A DNA stretch of 19,138 nt, taken from Asterionellopsis glacialis (Eukaryota; Bacillariophyta; Plagiogrammaphyceae; Rhaphoneidales; Asterionellopsidaceae). The stretch lies in contig WKLE02000962.1 in the NCBI GenBank assembly GCA_014885115.2, forward strand, positions 1 to 19,138. The letters run 5' to 3'. A program made the translations under genes and the position numbers. Shown here piece by piece: positions 12,901 to 18,695 of this stretch; the first letter of the stretch is position 1, and each line of letters starts with the position of its first letter. Below the pieces are notes generated by a model that was not told the DNA's origin, searched no databases, and worked only from the letters and a program-made list of their open reading frames with translations.

Positions 12901-15900
12901 AGGACTGTATAATGCAAAGAAAAACGAAAAATCAGGGGGGCGTAAGTTATCTTTCTACCAAAGCCTTTAAAGAGAAAATGGAATTTACTGGACTCAACTC
13001 ACCGGGAATTTTGTAAGTGAAAACAGGCTTGCCACCAAGTCTTGACCCAAGCAAACCTCCTGTACAAGACTCCACAGTGTCCAACTCGTCTTCACCGACA
13101 AGCACATCCAATGCTAAGTTTAAGATTGTAACTACATCTTGAAAAGACAATTTTGTGATGTCTCCAATATCAGGAATATCCACATCAAATGTCACATTAG
13201 GCAATTTTGTTGCGTTGGTGTCAAGAAAGTCAATTAAAAAACCTGTAAAATTACCGTTAGCACCAGCAGGTGGCAACTCGAAAGGTTCTAAAACCGCTAC
13301 AGAAGCATTGAAATCTCCATCAAATGTAGCTGAAGCTACAAAGAAATCTGAGCCATTGTTGAATATATTTGATAACTCTGGCAACCAATCATCGAAAGGT
13401 TTTAGCTGATCCGTGGGATTCAAAGCCAAGTTCAGATTTCCTATAATACTTCCGTCAAAAACAGCCTCAACTTCAATCACATCGAGAACAGTTGAATATA
13501 TATCCACTATGCCCCCCACTCCAAACGATGCATTGATGGATGTTTTTCCAACAGCAAACTGGAAAGACCTTTTGGCAAGCGTTGTCTCAGTGAAACCATA
13601 AATATTAGTGATAGATTCAACCATTTTATATCCATCGGGACAGTCAAATGGGTAGCTTGTAATATTGACAACATCGGGTTGATCGGGTTTTTCTTCTTGG
13701 CATGTTTTGGGTGTCAAAATTGAAAAACTGGTTATATTAGGGAAAAATTGGATAACCAAAGTTCCACTCTTCTTTTCTATCAACTCTGCAATACCTTCAA
13801 ATTCTTCTTGAAGTGCCTGTGTCACAGTTTTACTGCTAGTGTTAGGGAGTGTGATATTTTTCCCCATTGTTGTATCACTTTCATTTGTGGTGAATATGAG
13901 GGTAAATTTGTACTCGACAAGTGTACAGTTGAAGTTTTCACAGGTAGTCAAAACCATATTCAGTCTTTCTGATTCACTTGGTTCAAAAATGACTCCAAAC
14001 CTCGTTTTGAATACAATGTCTGTATTTGCAGTGATAGTAGCATCACTTTCGAAACGTATGTCACCCAAGTCACCTATACCATTAGAAAGTTCAAAGTTAA
14101 CATCTTGGCTGAGAGACACCGCAAAATTTAACCCTACCGAAAAACAACTTGGAGTATCACCACTTTTGGGTATGTACTCAAATGTGACAGCGATGTTGCT
14201 TCCTGGGATAGTGTCATTTATCAATGCGCTCAGTGCCGTAGTGACTGCATTAGCGCTGCGTACTTTAAACTCATCGGAGTTCTTAAAGTCTGGAATTAAA
14301 GTTGCGAAGTTAGGAGCATTTATCGGCAAACCAAAATAATCCTTCTCTGCTGCATTCTGTTCGCCAAGCCCCTGTTCAAATAAACCCATTAAAACAACAT
14401 CAACATCTTCGGGAAGAACATCATCGTCAGTAATAATGGATGAAATAGATACGATTTGAAGTTTTTCGTCTTGTACAAACACAACCACGTCACAGGTGCT
14501 AGGCAATGTCCTAGAGCATGATGTAATTATATCATCTTCTTGTGAGCAATCTATAGAAGTAGTATTCTCGCAAGCTGTAATATTGCAACTAGAACTGCTG
14601 TCTCCATTGATACCTAAACGAATTTCATCTGCCAAAGTTGTAATATTATTGGTTGCATTGGTTAGAGTGAAAGAACAAATAGAACCATTTGTATTCGCGA
14701 AGTCGTGAAGCGCACTGTTGGGTTTTGGATTCACTTTGAGTTCATCTTTGATATAGTAGAATTCAAGGTTAAGCCCATCTGCATAATTATTTAGAGCAAA
14801 GGCTCTAGCTCCAACATTTTCTTCGTTGAACTCTTTAAATTCGGCAGTAAGGACGAGAGACTTTGCATCACGATCTTCAAGGTCGACAGGCCTTTGAAAG
14901 CCGTCTAAAAGATTGCCCGAGAGTAACGATCCGGTTGCCAAAATGTCACTGAACCTTCTGTTTATGTACGGGATATTGGTTTCCGAAAATGCGCGATTTT
15001 CTTGTGCGCGCACAATACTGCTGTCAATAAGACGGAGCATGGTCAGAGCATTGGAGGAAGAGAAGCCTGACAACTCGTCGATTTCTTCTGTCGAAAAAGA
15101 ATCAAAACTGATGACAGGAGCTTCTTCGTCGAACATATCTGTTTCTGTCAGCTCAAAATGATCGTCGCCATCAATGCTTATTCCGCTGTACTCGAATTGC
15201 AGAAATCACACAATAATATGATAGGGCGTGAACGCGTGACGAGAGAGCACAGAAGACAGAAAGAAGAAAGCAAAGTTAGATCATTTGGAAAATCCTTGAT
15301 AATTCGAATCTGAATTTGGAATGCTTCACATCAGTCCCCAACTAAGCGACAAGTATGGAACTAAAAATGGAGCATTACTTACGGAAAATCAGCTGCCTTT
15401 TGAATAATTCCAGAAATTGTGAACGTGTTATTTCGGTCGGAGCGAACTTGAAAATTCTTTTCGGGGATTCTTTCCGCAGTTGATTCAATACTGGTGCATG
15501 TCCCGCAGTAACTCACGAAAGCAGAAGCTTCAGCAATAGTGCTCGTGGAAGACGAGGAAACAGTTTCCAGCTGCAACAAGCCATATGATAGCGCATATTC
15601 CTGTTTGCCTGTATTGTTTACATGGAGTTCAGGAGTAATTTCCGTTTTATTAACTGTAACTGTAGAGGTGGTGGCGTTGTAGTCGAATAAAGCTTTAACC
15701 ATGATTGATGCGTCCACCTCTAGGTTACTATCCGAAGAAAATTCAATAAATTTGGTAGTGGCATCAAAGAGTCCCTTGCCATCGAAGGGCGTTGTCCTTT
15801 CCGCGGACATTAAGATGCAAATATCAAGAGTGTACCCATCGGTTACTTTTTCTACAGCAATTTTGCGGGTGCAATCGGAGTCATCCAGTTTTTCCAAAGC

Positions 15901-16746
15901 CAGATCTGCTCCTTTTGCAGACAACCTATTCTCTATGTCGTCTTCAAATTGAGAAAGTGCAAGTGTGGTGTCTTCTTCAGTGCTTAGGTTAAGAACATTA
16001 TTGATTCTTTTAATTGATCCCGAAGTGATGCCTGTGTTTGTGATCAACTGGTTGAAAGATCTTCCAAAAAATGGAATACGCTCATTAAAGATAGCAAAGT
16101 TCTCTAAACCAGCAACGCTAAAAGCATCTTCAAATATTTTGCTATTGATGGTCACTTCATAACCTGGAACGGGGAAAATATTGACGATCTCATATTGAAG
16201 TTCCGAAACGTTGATAGAAATGGTAAATTCAACATTGTTACCTGATACCGTGCCAGTGTTTCCTGTGTAGATGAAATCTGGGTCATCACAAGAAGTATCA
16301 ATTTCTTCAGGATTCGTTTCGTCTGAGGCGTCTGGAACGCAAAACATTTTTGGCAAAGTAAGAATTGCGTCGACCACTTCGCTAAGATTTGCATTTGGAT
16401 AGAATAGGAAATAGTTGTCGTCAGCGTTCCAGAGAACATCTATACCACTTTTCTCCACGTCTAACAAGGTATCGTTGACTTGAATGTATTTGTCAAAGAG
16501 CTCGTTGACCTGACCAGGTTCGCCGTTGCTGGCATCAATATAGAATAAACCCATAAACGGGCTTGTAGTTGGCACATCAGATGGTACTTCAGACGGAACC
16601 ATAGATGGTACTTCAGACGGAACCATAGATGGTACTTCAGACGGAACCATAGATGGTACTTCAGAGGGTTTAGGAGTAGGTTCTCCCGCCACAATAGCAA
16701 GTCCATAATACATGATGGAAGCATGGAAGAAGGTGTATAAATTCAT
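1..16746 (-). CDS. Giant secreted multi-module RTX-type calcium-binding protein, 12 exons in window, 3' end missing
   Basis: Twelve minus-strand exons join into one open frame of 15477 nt (5159 codons) that is still open at position 1. All donors are GT (GTAAGT, GTGAGT, GTAAGC, GTAAGA, GTAAAT, GTAAGG, GTATGT) and all acceptors are AG, mostly CAG. Intron phases from 5' to 3' are 2,1,0,1,2,0,0,0,0,1,1, and no junction breaks the frame. The start ATG (16746) follows an in-frame TAA 18 nt upstream and opens a hydrophobic signal peptide. The modules, in order, are a Pro-Ser linker, beta-rich repeats, a Thr-Pro linker with a Cys-rich knot, a 20-residue beta-roll array, Calx-beta-like segments and C-terminal RTX nonapeptides. 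The protein is probably an extracellular or cell-surface calcium-stabilised adhesive or wall-associated protein; this role is inferred. No enzymatic motif or clear membrane anchor is visible. A few exon borders could be mis-set by some codons without transcript data. Confidence 0.88.
1010..1036 (-). CDS. Exon 11: 27-nt micro-exon encoding one RTX turn (residues 4844-4852)
   Basis: The acceptor is GTCATCATAG with the exon starting at 1036; the donor is GTATGT at 1009-1004. Both borders are phase 1. The 27 nt give VLEGGEGED, exactly one nonapeptide of the RTX repeat, reading from exon 10 QRGND into exon 12 ELYGELGSD without disturbing the nine-residue period. Skipping it would remove exactly one turn of the beta roll in frame. 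Intron 11 is 921-1009 (89 bp). Confidence 0.8.
1141..1204 (-). CDS. Exon 10: 64-nt RTX exon (residues 4823-4843)
   Basis: The acceptor is TTACTTCAG with the exon starting at 1204, phase 0; the donor is GTAAGG at 1140-1135, phase 1. The translation GDDNIFGGAGNDILHGQRG followed by ND is two consecutive RTX nonapeptides. It is too short to appear as an independent long frame and is supported by splice signals, phase and the exact RTX periodicity with both neighbours. Intron 9 is 1205-1297 (93 bp) and intron 10 is 1037-1140 (104 bp). Confidence 0.85.
1298..1567 (-). CDS. Exon 9: RTX repeats plus spacer (residues 4733-4822)
   Basis: The acceptor is GATTGCCACAG with the exon starting at 1567; the donor is GTGAGT at 1297-1292. 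Both borders are phase 0 and the exon is exactly 270 nt. It reads GRDIIQGGGGSDDIYGG, then GDYLYGGDMDDVILGDNGEI, then a Tyr/Trp-rich spacer (NYTSKYPWFNGMTWKLYP) ending DDIDMVE. The spacer resembles the inter-block loops of exons 8 and 12. Intron 8 (1568-1649) is the shortest in the gene at 82 bp. Confidence 0.88.
1650..2159 (-). CDS. Exon 8: RTX calcium-binding repeats (residues 4563-4732)
   Basis: The acceptor is AATTATCAG with the exon starting at 2159. I chose it because GRDIV/IGDAAQILYY restores the same 'IxGDxxxI' phrase that closes other RTX blocks here. The donor is GTAAAT at 1649-1644. Both borders are phase 0, so the exon can be skipped in frame. RTX-type units are YDTLYGGAGAVDYIIGGG, YNDTIWGNEGMDLVFGDHAQI, GGDDTIYLGPGDDMAFGG, SDNIEGNEGQDMILGDFG and GADEINGGEDDDILMGQE. 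Spacers of 25-40 residues separate the blocks. In bacterial RTX proteins such Asp/Gly nonapeptides form a parallel beta roll binding calcium. Confidence 0.88.
2286..4058 (-). CDS. Exon 7: beta-roll and beta-sandwich segment leading into RTX repeats (residues 3972-4562)
   Basis: The acceptor is AAATTCCAG with the exon starting at 4058, reading NIAIQGVKQADGLVYDD; the donor is GTAAGA at 2285-2280, phase 0. Early beta-roll turns (FLGDGVDNIVVE, DMGDGDDKMWI, VNGNGGSDTVTV) come first. They are followed by an acidic spacer with a 15-bp DNA repeat (DVNGTDVNGTD, 3595-3635). The middle domain, with INLRGATNGSFSLML and the VVAGVIQAAL helix, looks like the 'IQxALNALxGI' segment of bacterial giant proteins (recalled). 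A possible basic cleavage-like sequence GRHRLLLS follows. The last 120 residues carry GDDGDDNLCGGSAGDILIGDFG, GGNDNLTLGEGDNVGMGGAFND and IIIGGDGRDIV, the start of the RTX region. Confidence 0.86.
3595..3635 (-). repeat. 15-bp tandem repeat encoding DVNGT
   Basis: Two exact 15-bp units (3595-3609, 3610-3624) and a partial third to 3635 encode NSTDVNGTDVNGTD in an acidic spacer of exon 7. Each unit contains an N-G-T glycosylation sequon. Confidence 0.9.
4151..5738 (-). CDS. Exon 6: Calx-beta-like / cadherin-like extracellular domains (residues 3442-3971)
   Basis: The acceptor is TCTTCAACAG with the exon starting at 5738; the donor is GTAAGT at 4150-4145, phase 0. After RGILEHEISSSDGLYDELRIEG comes VAVDVHDNDGNFSYI. 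Two later segments look like the ends of Calx-beta or related immunoglobulin-like domains: KNDTLEEGDHFVSLSH leading to VLVRIYDDD, and LTFNTSNWYEEQTVYVAALNDNIEEG. The pattern of a TFxxxNW-type strand, then QTVxVxAxND, then EG, is typical of repeated extracellular domains in bacterial adhesins. The end, GILTDGQFTGMNMGR, opens the segment continued in exon 7. Sequons are abundant (NVSA is absent but NATV, NNST and NLSQ are seen). Domain naming is by pattern only. Confidence 0.85.
5739..5934 (-). other. Intron 5 (196 bp, phase 2) carrying a dispersed TACCTGGTA repeat
   Basis: The intron runs GTGAGT...TTCAACAG. Its middle (5801-5877) is a self-complementary cluster of ACCTGGTACC, GGTACC and GTACGG elements. 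The same motif family is found at 17274-17420, 18768-18778 and 18979-18995. The extra roughly 100 bp over the usual intron length corresponds roughly to this cluster, suggesting a small inserted element. Confidence 0.85.
5935..6661 (-). CDS. Exon 5: beta-roll segment with GGTGNDRLVVVGTDEDD motif (residues 3200-3441)
   Basis: The acceptor is CATCCCAG with the exon starting at 6661 (Glu codon split G/AA); the donor is GTGAGT at 5934-5929, phase 2. The frame reads EFRIGQLYYSERSELNG, then several Asp/Gly-rich turns: NGNFGNDFFDV, LNGDSDSDTFVV, LVAGDDEDTIVF, DVDGGTGNDRLVVVG, ISGEAGNDLITV and YGALGSDRFLI. These are calcium-binding-type loops at loose intervals between beta strands. The exon ends NLRGHR and joins exon 6 to give LRGHRGILEHEIS, a phrase I recall from bacterial homologues. 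If that recall is right, it supports the splice and shows that intron 5 interrupts a conserved motif. Confidence 0.86.
6764..9833 (-). CDS. Exon 4: large beta module followed by 20-residue beta-roll repeat array (residues 2177-3199)
   Basis: The acceptor is GATCACAG with the exon starting at 9833; later AG choices shift frame or hit a stop. The donor is GTAAGC at 6763-6758, phase 1. Exon 3's IPFLEDPLSLLSFLDGEPI continues here as QLVRFDPPEMIFSY and then about 250 residues of alternating hydrophobic strands, including FGLEIKVRIGIAIKLGLFFL. I read this as a buried strand pair rather than a membrane helix. A Cys-containing middle segment leads into the array of GNVxIxxGxGxNxIxVxxTx units at 8135-7295. 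After the array come RTX-like turns (GYVDGGAGDDVFNV, LGGSDNDVLYLDG, WNGGTGNDTVN) and a final VIDLNEGNNSMYF strand. From memory, the module following the 'FLEDP' phrase resembles one in giant bacterial Calx-beta/RTX proteins. Confidence 0.88.
7295..8135 (-). repeat. Array of about 14 beta-roll repeats, 20 (or 24-25) residues each
   Basis: The consensus is G-N-V-x-I-x-x-G-x-G-x-N/D-x-I-x-V-x-x-T-x, with a few units carrying about five extra residues (for example TGTDTRA and TGTDITE). Units start GNLHI, GNLKI, GDVNI, GNVDI, GHVTI, GNVDI, GNIDI, GNVGI, GDIDI, GNLKI, GDVNI, GNVDI and GNVNI. Alternate units carry Cys (IECGTG, IVCGSG, IECGTG, IECGSD) while the ones between read EAGDG, EAGSG or AAGDG, giving a 40-residue super-repeat. 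DNA copies are diverged but clearly related. The array occupies about residues 2743-3023, and one unit per turn of a right-handed beta solenoid is the natural reading. Confidence 0.88.
9924..12904 (-). CDS. Exon 3: beta-rich modules, Thr-Pro linker, basic patch, Cys-rich knot (residues 1183-2176)
   Basis: The acceptor is ATTATACAG with the exon starting at 12904 (Val codon split G/TC); the donor is GTAAGT at 9923-9918, phase 0. The N-terminal 640 residues are beta-rich and include SFNVPYVSSALSDALGAG (about 11938-11885), a further copy of the recurrent motif. A Thr-Pro-Lys linker (TAKPTTATP repeats, 10840-10971) separates this from a helical, Cys-containing segment. A strongly basic stretch follows (RTKKTKKRTTPKSK, near 10190-10145), then a small Cys-rich block with six Cys (10135-10000). 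The exon ends with LSIPFLEDPLSLLSFL, which begins the next large module and continues into exon 4. RRVL (just after the linker) and the basic patch are possible proprotein cleavage sites; this is an inference. Confidence 0.87.
10840..10971 (-). repeat. Thr-Pro-rich linker with 27-bp repeats
   Basis: Two 27-bp units (10903-10929 and 10930-10956, differing at one base) and a partial third (10957-10970) encode TAKPTTATP. The rest of the linker is PTPAP-type. It probably forms an extended, possibly O-glycosylated spacer in the mature protein, separating the N-terminal beta modules from the Cys-rich segment. Confidence 0.9.
13003..15185 (-). CDS. Exon 2: beta-rich modules with IPYINRRF motif (residues 455-1182)
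   Basis: The acceptor is TACAG with the exon starting at 15185, completing a Pro codon and reading GISIDGDDHFELTETDMF. The donor is GTGAGT at 13002-12997 (phase 1). The exon contains TNIPYINRRFSDIL (about 14983-14942), which resembles the exon 1 motif IPFFGRSFNQLI, followed by SLLSGNLLDGF. About ten Cys are scattered through it, and N-glycosylation sequons are frequent. Alternating hydrophobic strands such as FNASFGVGGIVDIYS suggest repeated beta-sandwich or beta-barrel-like folds. The end of the exon reads KLSFQDVVTILNLALDVL, an amphipathic helical segment that seems to open each new module. From memory, similar 'LPLINRSVSDLL' phrases occur in giant bacterial surface proteins; this needs a database search. 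Confidence 0.87.
15186..15382 (-). other. Intron 1 (197 bp, phase 2)
   Basis: The intron runs GTAAGT...TACAG on the minus strand. It is about twice the typical length in this gene. I see no open frame or repeat from the other introns in it. Confidence 0.88.
15383..16746 (-). CDS. Exon 1: signal peptide, Pro-Ser linker, first beta-rich module (residues 1-454)
   Basis: The exon starts MNLYTFFHASIMYYG, a hydrophobic stretch ending LAIVAG with plausible cleavage after VAG (about residue 21), which suggests ER entry. Residues about 22-58 are EPTPKPSEVPSMV-type Pro-Ser repeats. The rest is an acidic, Cys-poor beta-rich domain with several N-x-S/T sites, a C-x-x-C pair (YCGTCTS) and the phrase ERIPFFGRSFNQLI near 16045-16085, which recurs in later exons. 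The upstream in-frame codon at 16764-16762 is TAA, so no longer N-terminus is possible in this exon. The donor is GTAAGT at 15382-15377 (phase 2: exon ends TTT CC). It joins exon 2 to give ADFP-GISIDGDD. I do not recognise the domain by name. Confidence 0.88.
16580..16665 (-). repeat. 24-bp tandem repeat encoding PSMVPSEV units
   Basis: Three full 24-bp units (16580-16603, 16604-16627, 16628-16651) that look identical are followed by a partial fourth to 16665. They encode the Pro-Ser linker directly behind the signal peptide. Perfect copies point to recent replication slippage, so copy number may vary between alleles. Such Pro/Ser linkers are common behind signal peptides in diatom secreted proteins. 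Confidence 0.93.
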
Positions 16747-16763
16747 TTTTTTTTTTTTTTTTT
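16747..16763 (-). promoter_or_regulatory. 17-nt A-tract directly abutting the start codon
   Basis: The plus strand shows 18 T in a row (16746-16763). On the coding strand this is seventeen A immediately before ATG, preceded by an in-frame TAA. An A-rich leader is favourable around eukaryotic start codons, but this length of homopolymer is unusual. Confidence 0.7.
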
Positions 16764-16785
16764 AAGGGAAAGTGTAAGTTCAAAG

Positions 16786-16793
16786 TATATATA
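16786..16793 (-). promoter_or_regulatory. TATA-like element upstream of the giant gene
   Basis: TATATATA lies about 40 nt upstream of the ATG. If it works as a TATA box, the 5' leader would be extremely short. AT-rich sequence is common here, so this is weak evidence. Confidence 0.25.
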
Positions 16794-17270
16794 GAAAGAT
16801 AATAAAGATGTAGTTCAGTCAGTTGTTATGTCACCAGTTAAGATGACTTCTTCTGGGACACCAACACCTTGACGATTTGTAGTAGACTGTCTAACGCTTA
16901 AGATTGAGAATAAAGAGATCATGAAGCAAAGAGGGGCGCGGGTTTTTTAGCTCTAGTTTTTAGACAAAAATAAAAATAATAAATACAGCTAGTCCTTCGT
17001 GTGGCCTATGGCCGGTTTCTCTGATCGACAGGGTCGAAGAACTGATTTACGGTCATTCGAACCAACAGGAGTGGAATACCGGTAGAGGTAAGCTCAAAGT
17101 GCATTATATTATGAGGAATGAGATTGTAGGCGACGACAGACATCGAAAATGTGCCTCCTACAAGAAAAAGAAGTAGGAACCTACATCATCTTAGATACAA
17201 GATACGTAGACAGGATACAAACACCCGAACTGCTCAGAAAACATGAGCGAACGCAACTTCATCCCAGTAG
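16794..17270. other. Upstream intergenic stretch, no gene seen
   Basis: No coding frame, RNA gene or strong repeat is evident. It probably contains the proximal promoter of the giant gene. The only pattern is short A-rich and GATACA-like words (for example gatacaagatac near 17200). Confidence 0.5.
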
Positions 17271-17425
17271 CTACCTGGTAGGACCTACAAACTGGTAGTC
17301 CTAACAGGCGTTAGAGGAGCCACCGGTATCCTTCCGTGTACAAGGTTCAGGTAGGACCTAACAGGTGTAACTTTGTACCTTAATACCTGGTAATACCTGG
17401 TATGTACTGTACCTGGTAAACCAGC
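17271..17425. repeat. TACCTGGTA repeat cluster
   Basis: Repeated TACCTGGTA, AGGTAGGACCTA and TACTGTACCTGGTA words, some overlapping and several palindromic (TACCWGGTA), fill about 150 bp. The family matches intron 5 (5801-5877) and short copies near 18770 and 18980. It is likely part of a dispersed non-autonomous element; no target-site duplication could be defined. Confidence 0.6.
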
Positions 17426-17608
17426 ATCCAGATTCAAGATACGGTCTAAAATGCCTTCGGGTATGAATTTCCCATGGTCAAGACCAGACTCAAACCAAAT
17501 ATATTTGTGTCGAAAGAAAAGGGACAAACACTGTTCTGTTTTGGGACTTGAAGGCCGTCCTGTCAAGAAGTCGCTTTCAGAATCTGATTGATGTTCTGGT
17601 AGTTCCAA
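17285..17608 (-). pseudogene. Possible coding relic (107-codon frame, unrecognised)
   Basis: The frame starts MELPEHQSDSESDF and contains IWFESGLDHGKFIPEGILDR. The final third is translated from the TACCTGGTA repeat cluster, so it is not a natural protein end. A similar DNA stretch (HEKYPSEGIF in one frame) lies near 18905-18950 on the same strand, with no open frame around it. The PEGIxxR phrase might come from a larger gene family, but I cannot name it. It could equally be a chance frame. Confidence 0.2.
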
Positions 17609-17624
17609 AAGTCGGATCTAAGCA

Positions 17625-17882
17625 ACAGCGGCTACATGCACTTGTCTAGCTTTGAATTTGTCCCGAAAGATCTGCAACACTTTTTTCTCGTTGAGCTGTG
17701 CGGAGAATGATGTTACCAGAACTGAATAGGACAAGTTTTGACAATCGATGTTCCTTTCAGCAATTGGATGACAGCGGCTACATGTACATGCCCAGATTTG
17801 AGATGGATCCCGAAAGATCTGCAACACTTTTTCTTGTTGAGCTGTACGGAAAATGATGTTACAAAAACTAAATAGGACAAGT
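17625..17882. repeat. Direct duplication, 112-bp copies with 146-bp period
   Basis: Copy 1 is 17625-17736 and copy 2 is 17771-17882. Both begin acagcggctacatg, share cccgaaagatctgcaacac in the middle and end aataggacaagt. They differ by scattered substitutions and two compensating 1-bp indels, roughly 80-85 percent identical by eye. A minus-strand frame of 100 codons crosses both but shows no sign of being a protein. Confidence 0.85.
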
Positions 17883-18350
17883 CCCGAAAATAATGAAAAC
17901 GAGATGTGTTCGAAGACCACTTACAATAGATTTATAATGTTGAAGGGAGAGTAGACGGACTTCTTAGCTGTTGGTCACGGCGGTAAACTAGAAGCAATTT
18001 TTTTTTCACACCAGAAAAAAAAACTGAAGATAGAGTGAAAATTGGTGAGAGGGCACGGTGAAAACAGAAAAGTGATTATTTCATGTTTTTGTTTCACTGG
18101 ATAAGATTGCTTCAAATGCATGTAGTCCTACTGTGCGGCACATGATCCTACAGTGGAGGATGTTGAGTTACAGTATCAGAGCATTACAGTACAGTATCTT
18201 GTGGTAAGATACGGTTTGAGTACCGGAACCCTGCCGTGTGTTGTTGAAAAAAATAATGTGCTTTTCGACCTTATTAATTATGGAAAGACGCATGGATCGA
18301 AAATCTTTTAAAAAGAAATTACAGTATGAATTGAGTATTCATTAAAAAAA
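17883..18350. other. Intergenic, AT-rich, TTACAGTA-rich
   Basis: No gene is seen. TTACAGTA-type words occur at 18168-18175, 18183-18197 (overlapping) and 18319-18327. Poly-A and poly-T runs are frequent (17999-18022, 18343-18352). Confidence 0.5.
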
Positions 18351-18371
18351 AATCTTATTTTTCTTTTATTA

Positions 18372-18695
18372 CGACTTTTCTGGAGAATCACATTTGAATT
18401 TTCACAATAATTATTATACAGTAATCATTCTGCTTTCACGTTCAAGTTACTGTAATAATTAATACGAAACGCGAACTTACCAAAGGCGAAACCATATCTG
18501 AAAAGTTTCGCGTTTGGTATTAATTATTACAGTAACTTGAACGTGAAAGCAGAATGATTACTGTACAATAATTATTGTGAAAATTATAAGTTTCGCGTTT
18601 GGTATTAATTATTACAGTAACTTGAAAGTGATAACAGATTGATTACTGTACAATAATTATTGTGAAAATTCAAATGTGATTCTCCAGAAAAGTCG
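18372..18695. repeat. Foldback (long inverted repeat) element with internal 85-bp duplication
   Basis: The left arm is 18372-18478 (107 nt). Its outer 25 nt (18372-18396) are perfectly complementary to 18671-18695. Its inner 82 nt match 18503-18585 as an inverted repeat with two mismatches and one 1-nt indel. That right-arm block is itself duplicated in direct orientation at 18588-18670 (period 85), the second copy having about four extra differences. The loop is 18479-18502. Weaker complementarity continues outward through T-rich/A-rich flanks. It is consistent with a MITE or foldback transposon, or with a hairpin RNA source. No transposase is present in the window. Confidence 0.9.

Noticed and set aside
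13839..14339. Plus-strand frame of 166 codons
   Set aside because: It is wholly antisense to exon 2, which has consistent coding and splice evidence. It is a shadow frame.
1..16746. Bacterial genome origin of the window
   Set aside because: Eleven phase-consistent GT...AG introns and the diatom-like signal peptide plus Pro-Ser linker exclude a bacterial gene despite the bacterial-type modules.
16747..16763. Poly-T as a terminator of a plus-strand transcript
   Set aside because: No plus-strand gene precedes it, and the run sits directly at the start codon of the minus-strand gene.
17618..17920. Minus-strand 100-codon frame
   Set aside because: It is made of the two halves of a diverged DNA duplication read in two non-equivalent ways, with no recognisable protein signal.
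18480..18680. CRISPR-like array
   Set aside because: There are only two direct copies, and they belong to an inverted-repeat structure in a eukaryotic context. No spacers of regular size are seen.
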